From an uncultured Parcubacteria group bacterium (GTDB taxonomy: Bacteria; Patescibacteriota; Minisyncoccia; UBA6257; 2-01-FULL-56-20): a stretch of DNA of 44,040 nt. The notes beneath the pieces were generated by a model. It made no database searches and was not told the origin of the DNA. It was given only the letters and a program-made list of their open reading frames with translations. Positions within the stretch are counted from its first letter, which is position 1, and every line of letters begins with the position of its first letter. A program made the translations under genes and the position numbers. Location: contig CAJAQL010000001.1 of NCBI GenBank assembly GCA_903944135.1, positions 1-44,040 on the forward strand. The letters are read 5' to 3'. Shown here one piece after another: positions 1 through 8,259 of the stretch.

Positions 1-41
1 CGGCAACAAAAAATCGGCCATAAGCCGATTTTTTGTTGCCG
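1..41. terminator. perfect 18-bp hairpin with A-tract/T-tract inside the stem (bidirectional terminator-like)
   Basis: cggcaacaaaaaatcggc-cataa-gccgattttttgttgccg. Confidence 0.75.
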
Positions 42-461
42 TTAGACCTCCTTGCCTAAAATCTTTTTTTGGATCGCTTCGAGTGACTCCTGAGAAGCGG
101 CATGGACGACCGACTGCACCGAACCGCCACCGTCATCGTGCCAGCGCGGCATGATATGCACGTGGAGATGGTCGACCTCCTGGCCGCTTGCCCTACCCTG
201 ATTGATGCCGAAGGTCAGTCCGTCGGGATGAAGCGATCCCATAAGCAGTTTCGCCGTTTCCTTGACAGCTTTGAAAAGCGGCCCGATCTCCTCATCAGGG
301 AGCGCAACCAATGTCGCTGCGTGATATTTCGGGATCACCATCACATGGCCCGGTGTGCGCGGCATGATGTCGAGAAAAGCCACCGCACGGTCATCTTCAT
401 AAACGATCTTTGCGGGTATCGTTTTTGCCGCTATCTTGCAGAAAAGACAATCGGGATTCAT
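42..461 (-). CDS. HIT family (histidine triad) hydrolase
   Basis: CLFCKIAAKTIPAKIVYEDD...HVMVIPKYH...DHLHVHIMPRW; ATG at MNPDC preferred over the TTG start of the ORF track. Confidence 0.9.
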   Translation of the reverse strand: MNPDCLFCKIAAKTIPAKIVYEDDRAVAFLDIMPRTPGHVMVIPKYHAATLVALPDEEIGPLFKAVKETAKLLMGSLHPDGLTFGINQGRASGQEVDHLHVHIMPRWHDDGGGSVQSVVHAASQESLEAIQKKILGKEV

Positions 462-564
462 AAAAAATGTTTTCAATTTATATCACTTCTGTCGTCCCGC
501 TAGAAAACAGGACCCAAACCCTTCTTTCCTCCTGGATCCCGACCTTCGTCGAAATGACCAGTTT

Positions 565-1869
565 TTATGCTTTCAGGCGTTTCTTGATCTCGTCGACAAC
601 CTTTGCAACAAGCACCGATTCTTGCGTGCCAGCACCAAGGTCACGAAGAATGACGCTGTGCTCGTAGATTTCCTTTTGCCCCAAGATCAACGCAAGTCCG
701 ATGCCTTCTTTATCGGCAACCTTGAGCTGGGCGCCGAGCGATTCCCTTGCAAGCGCTTCCGTAACGCAGATGCCTGATTTCCGGAGCTCCTCGCGCAGCG
801 AAAAAGCGTTCTTCTTGGCGAGTGCGCCGGCATGAGCCAGAAATACTTTTTTGGGCGAGCGCGCCGGCGGAACGATTCCCTTTGCCTGCATCACGGCGAT
901 AATGCGCTCGACGCCGAGAGCACCGCCCAAGGCCGGCGTCGCATGTCCTCCGATCATCTCCATCAGATAATCGTAACGGCCGCCGCCGCCAAGAGCTCCG
1001 ATCTCCTCTTCCTTGCCGTCCGCAAAAAATTCAAAGACGGTACGATTGTAGTAATCGAGGCCGCGCACAAGACGGGGATCAACCTCGTAAGAAATTCCAA
1101 CCTCCTCCAAGTATTCAAGCGTCGCTCTGAAATGAGCCTTGCATACCGAACAAAGCTTATCGAGGAAGTTCGGCGCCTTCTCCTTGAACGGCTGGCACTG
1201 CGGCTGTTTGCAATCGAGCAATTTGAGCGGATTTGTTTTGAGACGTCGCACGCAATCCTCGCAAAGTTCCTTCTCGTAGTTCCGATAATAGTTCTGGAGC
1301 TGACGCTTGTAGTTCGGCCGGCATACACGGTCCCCGATCGAATTGATCTTCAATATCGGATTTTTTATTTTGAGCTCGGCGAGCAGATTTGCGATGATCG
1401 TGATGATCTCCGCATCATAAATGGCATCGTTCTGTCCGCCCAGTATCTCATAGCCGATCTGCGTGAACTGCCGGTAGCGCCCGAGCTGGGGACGATCGTG
1501 CCGGAACACGGGACCGACATAGAACAATCGCTGCGGCTGGGCAAGGCGACTCATGCCATGTTCGATATAAGCGCGGCAGATACCCGGCGTATATTCCGGC
1601 CGGAGCGCGAGCACATCGCCGCCCTTCGTGCGAAGAGTGTACATTTCCTTTTCAACAACATCGCTTTCCTCGCCGGAGGTCTTATTATAGAGCGCGGCAT
1701 CCTCCATGATCGGCGTCTCGATGGAACCAAAATTGTACGCACGCGCCAAGGATCGCGCCGCGGTTTCTATTTTCTCCCAATATGGCTCGTCGGCAGGAAG
1801 CATGTCATGCATCCCCTTCTGGGCCCGAAACGCTTCCGGTTTTTCTTTTGTCTTTTCTTTTTGATCCAT
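565..1869 (-). CDS. hisS: histidyl-tRNA synthetase
   Basis: KGMHDMLP, RPEYTPGICRAY, FYVGPVFRHDRPQLGRYRQFTQIGYE, VRGLDYYNRTVFE, GALGGGGRYDYL motifs; start at MDQKEK. Confidence 0.96.
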   Translation of the reverse strand: MDQKEKTKEKPEAFRAQKGMHDMLPADEPYWEKIETAARSLARAYNFGSIETPIMEDAALYNKTSGEESDVVEKEMYTLRTKGGDVLALRPEYTPGICRAYIEHGMSRLAQPQRLFYVGPVFRHDRPQLGRYRQFTQIGYEILGGQNDAIYDAEIITIIANLLAELKIKNPILKINSIGDRVCRPNYKRQLQNYYRNYEKELCEDCVRRLKTNPLKLLDCKQPQCQPFKEKAPNFLDKLCSVCKAHFRATLEYLEEVGISYEVDPRLVRGLDYYNRTVFEFFADGKEEEIGALGGGGRYDYLMEMIGGHATPALGGALGVERIIAVMQAKGIVPPARSPKKVFLAHAGALAKKNAFSLREELRKSGICVTEALARESLGAQLKVADKEGIGLALILGQKEIYEHSVILRDLGAGTQESVLVAKVVDEIKKRLKA

Positions 1870-1954
1870 GGAAATCGTCAATTTTTCAATTTAACAATTT
1901 TTGATTTTCAAGAGGAGGGACCGTACCACCGGATATCATTGAAAATTATCGTTC

Positions 1955-2503
1955 TCAGTACTTCGGCGCAGAAAAGGCCGTGATCTGATCGGGCGGCCAC
2001 AGCCGCACTCTCACTAATCCCACAATGTTCTTCGCAGGCAACGGTCCCCAGGCGCGCGAATCGTAACTATCGGGACGATTATCGCCGAGCAGAAGGTAGG
2101 TGCTCGAAGAAAGCGTATAGGTCTCATCGCCCGAAGTAACGGTTCCCTGCGGAAGATAAGATTCATCAAGAGTGAAGCCCGCGGGATGAACCGCATCGTA
2201 GATCGTCACCGTGCCGCTTGCGATCGCGACGCGTTCGCCGGGAAGCCCGATGATCCGCTTGATGAAATAGGTGCTGTAATCTTCCGGATCATGAAGCACG
2301 ACGACCTCGCCGCGTTCCGGCGGACGGATCCGATAGGTCAATTCGTCAACCAAAACATAATTACCTCCTGCGAAGTTCGGCTTCATGCTATCCCCGACGA
2401 CGGCGAACGGCTGAATAAGAAACGTCCGAATCAATATCACCGCAGCAACAGCGATGATGGCGATCTCAAAGATTTCAAGAAGGGAAGCTAAGAATTTTCT
2501 CAT
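1955..2503 (-). CDS. lepB: signal peptidase I
   Basis: N-terminal TM, VVGDSMKPNF (catalytic Ser), YFIKRIIGLPGE (Lys), LLGDNRPDSYDSRAWG; start at MRKFLASL. Confidence 0.95.
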   Translation of the reverse strand: MRKFLASLLEIFEIAIIAVAAVILIRTFLIQPFAVVGDSMKPNFAGGNYVLVDELTYRIRPPERGEVVVLHDPEDYSTYFIKRIIGLPGERVAIASGTVTIYDAVHPAGFTLDESYLPQGTVTSGDETYTLSSSTYLLLGDNRPDSYDSRAWGPLPAKNIVGLVRVRLWPPDQITAFSAPKY

Positions 2504-2565
2504 GCAGTGGGAATGACTATCTTCAATGCCTTTTATTATAGAGGCGGTTATGGAATAATCAAGGC

Positions 2566-3183
2566 ATGAGACAAGATTCCCCGGAGCTGCGGGAAGTTTT
2601 TGAAAAAAAACAGAGCGAACTTCATTCGGAGAATAACGCCGGAGAACAGCCCGCAAGGCCGTTTCTCGCCGTCGGCCTCGGCAATCCCGGAGCATCATAC
2701 GAAAATACCTATCATAACGCGGGGAGGATCCTGCTCGAATCGGTCGCTACAATATTCTCCGGGAGCAACGCGCTCACCTGGAAAACCTATAAAAGAATTT
2801 TTACCTACGCACAGAGCGGTGAACTGACTTTCGTGGAGCCGATGACCTTCATGAACGAATCCGGCAGGGCGGTTCGCGAGGCAGTTCGAAAATTCAACGT
2901 TGCGCCGGAAGACGTCATTATTTTCCATGATGACAGCGATCTTCCGCTCGGCACATGGAAAATCTCGCGCGAGCGCGGAGCGGCCGGACATCATGGCGTG
3001 GAATCGATCATCGCCGCGCTTGGCGTAAACAGTTTCACGCGCGTTCGCGTGGGTATTCGCCCCAAAGAAGAACACGGCAGGAAAAAAGCTGAGGAGTTTG
3101 TTTTAAAACCGATCACAAAAACAGCTCGCGTGCTTCTTGACGGCATTTCCGAGGATATCGCCAGAAAGCTTACGGAGCGGTAA
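2566..3183 (+). CDS. pth: peptidyl-tRNA hydrolase
   Basis: AVGLGNPGASYENTYHNAGR, EPMTFMNESGRAV, IIFHDDSDLPLG, GHHGVESII. Confidence 0.95.
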   Translation: MRQDSPELREVFEKKQSELHSENNAGEQPARPFLAVGLGNPGASYENTYHNAGRILLESVATIFSGSNALTWKTYKRIFTYAQSGELTFVEPMTFMNESGRAVREAVRKFNVAPEDVIIFHDDSDLPLGTWKISRERGAAGHHGVESIIAALGVNSFTRVRVGIRPKEEHGRKKAEEFVLKPITKTARVLLDGISEDIARKLTER

Positions 3184-3195
3184 AATAGTCCTATT

Positions 3196-3783
3196 ATGAA
3201 AACAGCGACTGTTCTTACATGGCTTCTTGCCTATCGCTACGTCATCCTATTCCCTCTCGTCGTCATTGAGGGGCCGATCGTCACGATTCTCGCGGGATTT
3301 CTTGCATCGCTCGGCCAATTCAATCTTTTTATCTGCTTCCCTCTTATTGTCATCGCGGACGTTTTGGGCGACGTTATCATGTATGCTCAAGGCCGCTGGG
3401 GCGGAAAACTGGTCGTCGAACGATGGGGGCGCAATTTCGGTATCAAACCCGAAGTGATCGGACGGCTGGAAACACATTTCAAAAAACATCCAGGGGGTAC
3501 GCTCATTTTCGGGAAGGTCTCTCACTTCCTGGGCGGCCCTGTCCTCATTGCCGCCGGCATGGCCCGCATGCCGCTCTCGAAATTCCTCTGGTTCAATTTC
3601 CTGGGAACCCTGCCGAAATCGTTCATTCTGCTTCTTATCGGATTCTATTTCGGCCAAGCGTATGCAACATTCGACAAATTCTTTAAATTTGCCGGATGGG
3701 CCGCCATCTTGCTCGTGATACTCTGCCTTATCGTTTACATCCCCCTGTCGAAATTCGTCAAAAAATATCTGAAGGAAGAATGA
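3196..3783 (+). CDS. DedA/VTT-domain membrane protein
   Basis: PIVTILAGFLASLGQFN, ADVLGDVIMYAQGRWGG, HFKKHPGGTLIFGKVSHFLGGPVLIAAGMARMP. Confidence 0.85.
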   Translation: MKTATVLTWLLAYRYVILFPLVVIEGPIVTILAGFLASLGQFNLFICFPLIVIADVLGDVIMYAQGRWGGKLVVERWGRNFGIKPEVIGRLETHFKKHPGGTLIFGKVSHFLGGPVLIAAGMARMPLSKFLWFNFLGTLPKSFILLLIGFYFGQAYATFDKFFKFAGWAAILLVILCLIVYIPLSKFVKKYLKEE

Positions 3784-3902
3784 TCGATCCATCCGTCGCT
3801 GCGGCTCCCGAAAGATCCGGAGCCGGGATCGAATCTTGCCGAACCCTGGATTGCGCCTCCTCGGCGCCGCGGCACGGGAACGAAATGATAAAATAAACTG
3901 AC

Positions 3903-4928
3903 ATGGACTTTTCTCCTGAAAAAAAACGGGTTATGACGGACAAGGGCGATATTTATTATTTTGCCGCAGGTCCGGAAGAAAGCAATCAGACCGTGATATT
4001 GCTTCATGGTCTTTCGTCGAACCACACCACCTGGCTTACGCTCATGGAAAAACTCGCCGCACAGGGTATCCGGTCCATCGCACCCGATCTCCGCGGACAC
4101 GGTTTTTCCGATAAATCAAAAAGGAAAGAGTGGTACACCCTGCCCGTCTTTGCGGAAGATGTCCATCGGATCGCCGAACAGGAACGGTTGCAGGAATTCG
4201 ACATGGTGGGATACTCGTTCGGGGGATATGTTTCTCTTGCATACGCCGCAGCGAATCCCGGGATGCTTCGCAGGCTCGCTTTGGTAAGCACGAATTTCAT
4301 GAATCCCCTGCATTACCAAACTCTCTCACCCGCCGCCCCGATACTTGCGAAATTTTTCGACAGCCTTGCATGGTTCAGCTATCCGCAACGCCGCACGCAT
4401 TATCATTATTTCGAACAGGGAAAATCAACCGGCTATTTCGAATCGACGTTCACGGGACTGTTCACGATGCCGCTCTCGGTGAATTTTTGGACTCTTGCCC
4501 AAACTCTGCGGCTCGATCTCTCGGAATCGCTCCCGCTTATCTCCTGCCCTACGCTCATTGTCCGGAGCATGACCGATCCCTACCTCACCGAACAAGAGGT
4601 TGCGGATATGTCACGCAAGATAAAAAACGCCCATGCGGTAACGATCGCGGGCGACGGCCATTTCCTTGCATCAAGAAATCAGGATGATCTCGCAGGAAAG
4701 CTTCTGCCGTTTCTCATGGATGATCAAAATGAAATATCCGGTCCAAAAACATCCTTACGCCTCCAAAGATCTTCATTTCCCGCGAATACGAATATGGCGA
4801 AGAATATCGAGCCAGGAAAACAAAGAAGGATCAGGACAACGAGGATCCCTAAAAAACCTTCCCGCATCTCCTCTGTGATGCGGCGCCGGACAAAACCCCG
4901 AACCTCAAGCCGATCGGCAATGAAATAA
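3903..4928 (+). CDS. alpha/beta hydrolase; C-terminal ~65 aa of doubtful coding status
   Basis: LLHGLSSNHTTW, APDLRGHGFSDK, MVGYSFGGYVSLAYA (nucleophile elbow), GDGHFLASR; the fold normally ends near FLMDDQNE. Confidence 0.85.
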   Translation: MDFSPEKKRVMTDKGDIYYFAAGPEESNQTVILLHGLSSNHTTWLTLMEKLAAQGIRSIAPDLRGHGFSDKSKRKEWYTLPVFAEDVHRIAEQERLQEFDMVGYSFGGYVSLAYAAANPGMLRRLALVSTNFMNPLHYQTLSPAAPILAKFFDSLAWFSYPQRRTHYHYFEQGKSTGYFESTFTGLFTMPLSVNFWTLAQTLRLDLSESLPLISCPTLIVRSMTDPYLTEQEVADMSRKIKNAHAVTIAGDGHFLASRNQDDLAGKLLPFLMDDQNEISGPKTSLRLQRSSFPANTNMAKNIEPGKQRRIRTTRIPKKPSRISSVMRRRTKPRTSSRSAMK

Positions 4929-4943
4929 GCTTTAAAAAATGCC

Positions 4944-6131
4944 ATGAAAATAGCCATTTGGAGCGATACCTTTCCCCCGCAGGTGAACGGCGTCGCAAGC
5001 GTTGCCAGAGACCTTGCGGATGCGCTCACGGAACTCGGGCATGACGTCGCAATATTCACCGTGATCGGAGAGGATCGCGCCGAAAAGCAAACCGGAGACA
5101 AAACGTTCACCGTGCACAAAATACCGTCGTTCTCCATGCCAAAATCCATCTATCCCGGGGAAGGGCTCTCGGTTGCGCTTCTACCGGGACCCGGAACGAT
5201 CCGCACGCTCAAAGAATTCAAACCCGATATCATCCACGCTCACACGCCATTTCTCGCCGGATGGGGCGCGGTGATGGGAAAAACCATACTGAACGTTCCT
5301 CTCGTAGGAACGCATCATACCTTTTTCGATGATTACCTGAAACACGTAAAACTTGATTATCCATGGGGAAGAAAATTCTCCTGGCAATATACGGTTACCT
5401 ACTACAATCGTGCGGATGCGGTTACAAGTCCGTCACGCGCGCTGGGATCCGCGCTCATAGAGCATGGATTGACCTCTCCCATGCATATCATCCCCAATCC
5501 GGCAGACACCGATTTTTTTGTTCCGGTACAAAGCGCCTCTCTCAAAAAAGACCTTAAAGAACAATTCGGTACCGGAGAACATGCCATCGTCTATATGGGA
5601 CGCGTAAGTTACGAGAAAAGCATCGATCAGGCCCTCGAGGCTTTTTGCATCGCACTGAAGGAAATGCCCAATGCAACGTTCATGATCGTCGGCGACGGGC
5701 CTGAACGAAAAAAACTCGAGGGTTTGGCGCGCGAGCTTGGGATCGGAAAAAAGATCATCTTTACCGGCATGCTCCATGGCGAAAAACTCAGGAATGCGCT
5801 CTGGGCAAATGATGCCTTCATTACGGCAAGCCAAAGCGAGAATATGCCGATCTCGATTATTGAAGCGATGGCCTGCGGCCTGCCGGTCGTGGCGGTACAT
5901 GCAAGAGGGATCCCCGATATCGTACACCACAATGAGAATGGATTGCTCGCCCCGCCCGGCGAGCCGAAGCTCCTCGCCCGTGCCATCGTTGAAATTTTTT
6001 CTTCGCCGGAAAGCCTTCGCAAAAAAGGAAATGCGTCGCGCAAACTCGCAGAACAATATTCGAAAAAGAATATTGCACGATCCATGGTTGCACTGTACGA
6101 AGCGATCATTAAAAGCCCATCTCAAAGATAA
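4944..6131 (+). CDS. GT4-family glycosyltransferase
   Basis: MKIAIWSDTFPPQVNGVASVARDLADAL, IIHAHTPFLAG, YMGRVSYEKSIDQALEAF, ASQSENMPISIIEAMACGLPVVA. Confidence 0.92.
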   Translation: MKIAIWSDTFPPQVNGVASVARDLADALTELGHDVAIFTVIGEDRAEKQTGDKTFTVHKIPSFSMPKSIYPGEGLSVALLPGPGTIRTLKEFKPDIIHAHTPFLAGWGAVMGKTILNVPLVGTHHTFFDDYLKHVKLDYPWGRKFSWQYTVTYYNRADAVTSPSRALGSALIEHGLTSPMHIIPNPADTDFFVPVQSASLKKDLKEQFGTGEHAIVYMGRVSYEKSIDQALEAFCIALKEMPNATFMIVGDGPERKKLEGLARELGIGKKIIFTGMLHGEKLRNALWANDAFITASQSENMPISIIEAMACGLPVVAVHARGIPDIVHHNENGLLAPPGEPKLLARAIVEIFSSPESLRKKGNASRKLAEQYSKKNIARSMVALYEAIIKSPSQR

Positions 6132-6144
6132 ACATCAAAAAAAT

Positions 6145-7170
6145 ATGAAAATCTGCCTCTATCTCGAATATTATCACCTAGCAGGAGGACGGCTCTATAA
6201 AAACATCGGTACCGGCCTTCTCTCTTCATACCGCAACCAGAAAGAGGTTCTCACAAGGAGCGGCATCGAATTCATCGAAACATGGGATGAATCCTGCGAC
6301 ATCCTTCAGATCAACACTCCTTGGTTCAATTCGATCCGCCTGATCCACAAAGCGCATCGCCTGGGTATGCCGGTCGCGATCTGGTCGCATGTCACCGCAG
6401 AGGACAGCCGCGACGTCTTTTGGTTCGGCAAGCTCACCTATCCCCTTGTGCGACGCTACCTGACCTATGCTTACGGTCTCGCGGATATCGTATTTTGCCC
6501 GAGCGAATACACTAAATCGCTTCTTGTTCGCTACGGTCTTGATCCTAAAAAGCTCGTTGCCGTTTCGAATGGCGTCGATGTTCATGTTTTCAAGAAAGAC
6601 GAAGAAAAACGCGCGGCGGCGCGGGATGGATATCATTTGAACGGCATGGTCATCGGAACCGTCGGACTCGCTATTCCGCGCAAAGGCATTGACACGTTCA
6701 TTGTGCTCGCCCGCAAATTCCCGCAGCATACGTTCGTCTGGTTCGGAAAGATCTACAGTTCATTCCTTGCAAAACCCTTGCCGAAAGACCTGCCACCGAA
6801 CGTGATGTTCACGGGCTACGTGAAAGATATCGTCGCCGCATTCAACGCGCTCGATATTTATATTTTTCCTTCCTACGAAGAAAACCAGGGCATGACAAAC
6901 GTAGAAGCTGCCGCAATAGGCGTGCCGATGCTCTTGCGCAATCTGCCCGCCTATCGCGGCTATTTCACCGACGAGAGCGATTGTCTTATGGCGCAGAACG
7001 AGAACGAATTCGCCCCGAAGCTTGCGCGGCTTTTGGAAAACAAAGAAGAACGCGACCTTCTTGCTGCGCGCGCCAAGGAACGCGTTGTCAAAGAACAATC
7101 CCTCGAGGCCTGCGGCGAAAAAATGCGTATGCTCTACGAGCAACTTTTGAAGAATCGGAAAAGATTATAA
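6145..7170 (+). CDS. GT4-family glycosyltransferase (second copy)
   Basis: ATG at MKICLYLEYYHLAGG inside the longer track ORF; VSNGVDVHVFKK, GTVGLAIPRKGIDTFI, FPSYEENQGMTNVEAAAIGVPML. Confidence 0.88.
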   Translation: MKICLYLEYYHLAGGRLYKNIGTGLLSSYRNQKEVLTRSGIEFIETWDESCDILQINTPWFNSIRLIHKAHRLGMPVAIWSHVTAEDSRDVFWFGKLTYPLVRRYLTYAYGLADIVFCPSEYTKSLLVRYGLDPKKLVAVSNGVDVHVFKKDEEKRAAARDGYHLNGMVIGTVGLAIPRKGIDTFIVLARKFPQHTFVWFGKIYSSFLAKPLPKDLPPNVMFTGYVKDIVAAFNALDIYIFPSYEENQGMTNVEAAAIGVPMLLRNLPAYRGYFTDESDCLMAQNENEFAPKLARLLENKEERDLLAARAKERVVKEQSLEACGEKMRMLYEQLLKNRKRL

Positions 7171-7209
7171 AAAGATTAAACCTTTCTTTTCTTTTTTACC
7201 GCCATCGGT

Positions 7210-8250
7210 ATGGTGGGAAATATGGAGAAAGAAGCTATTTTTTATCACGCCATCGCTCAGCATGCTGCGGGCAGCTATGCAGATATCTCGCGTCTCAAGA
7301 AGAACTTTGCGAGCTGGGAGGAAACGTATCGAGCAATACCCGATCTCCGAGACGCGCCGAACCCCGAAATGGCTTATGAAATGCTGCGCAAAAGCGGTAT
7401 TTCGCTTGCGCTTAAAGAAGATTCGCGATATCCGCTCTTGCTCCGCGAGATCCCTCATCCACCGTTCGGCATTTATATAAAAGGGATGCCGCCCGAAAAC
7501 GATCAATTGACGATCGCAATCGTGGGAACGCGACGGGCGACGCCCGACGGAAAAAGCACCGCCCGCAGCTTCGCCGCCAAGCTCGCACGTGCAGGCATCT
7601 CTATCGCGAGCGGACTTGCCTTCGGCGTCGATACCGCTGCGCACGAGGGATGCCTTGATGCTGGAGGCAGAACTATTGCCGTCCTCGCCTGTGGCCTTGC
7701 GAATATCTATCCCCGGAACAACGAGTCCATTGCACGGAAAATCCTCACCCAGGGCGGCGCGATCATCTCAGAATATCCGCCCGACATGCCGGCATATCCA
7801 TCACGATTCCTTGAGCGCAACCGCATCATAAGCGGCATCTCCAAAGGCACGCTCGTCATTGAATCGCCGGAACGGTCAGGCTCGCTCGCAACCGCGCGGT
7901 TCGCTTTTGAGCAGAATCGCGACGTGTTCGTCGTGCCCGGCGGGGTCGCTCATCCAAACTTCAAAGGCTCGAATCAGCTCATTCGCCAAGGCGCCGAGCT
8001 TATCACTTGTACCGAGGATATTCTTGAATCATATGGCATATTTAAGGAAAAAAGAGACGTCTCTCTCGCCGCCAGAACACCCGAAGAAAAAACCATTCTG
8101 GAATTTCTTGCGCAACTTGACGGAGCTGCGGACATTGACAAAATAATCGATCTGACTAAACTTGAACCCCGTATTGCGAACCAGACCGTCAGCACGCTCT
8201 ATATTAAAGGACTGATAAAAGAGCAAAGCGACGGATATATGATAAACTGA
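7210..8250 (+). CDS. dprA: DNA processing protein DprA/Smf
   Basis: IAIVGTRRATPDGKSTARSFAAKLARAGISIASGLAFGVDTAAHEGCLDAGGRTIAVLACGL, C-terminal winged helix. Confidence 0.95.
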   Translation: MVGNMEKEAIFYHAIAQHAAGSYADISRLKKNFASWEETYRAIPDLRDAPNPEMAYEMLRKSGISLALKEDSRYPLLLREIPHPPFGIYIKGMPPENDQLTIAIVGTRRATPDGKSTARSFAAKLARAGISIASGLAFGVDTAAHEGCLDAGGRTIAVLACGLANIYPRNNESIARKILTQGGAIISEYPPDMPAYPSRFLERNRIISGISKGTLVIESPERSGSLATARFAFEQNRDVFVVPGGVAHPNFKGSNQLIRQGAELITCTEDILESYGIFKEKRDVSLAARTPEEKTILEFLAQLDGAADIDKIIDLTKLEPRIANQTVSTLYIKGLIKEQSDGYMIN

Positions 8251-8259
8251 ACAAAAGTC

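Noticed and set aside
467-667. ORF containing SSWIPTFVEMTSF
   Set aside because: Typical translation of the REP-like palindrome, overlapping the hisS 3' region; not a gene.
832-1983. 383-aa ORF antisense to hisS
   Set aside because: Mirror of a strongly supported synthetase gene, with no domain signature.
5737-6144. N-terminal extension of the second glycosyltransferase ORF
   Set aside because: Out-of-frame overlap with the first glycosyltransferase; homologous sequence starts at MKICLYLEYY (6145).
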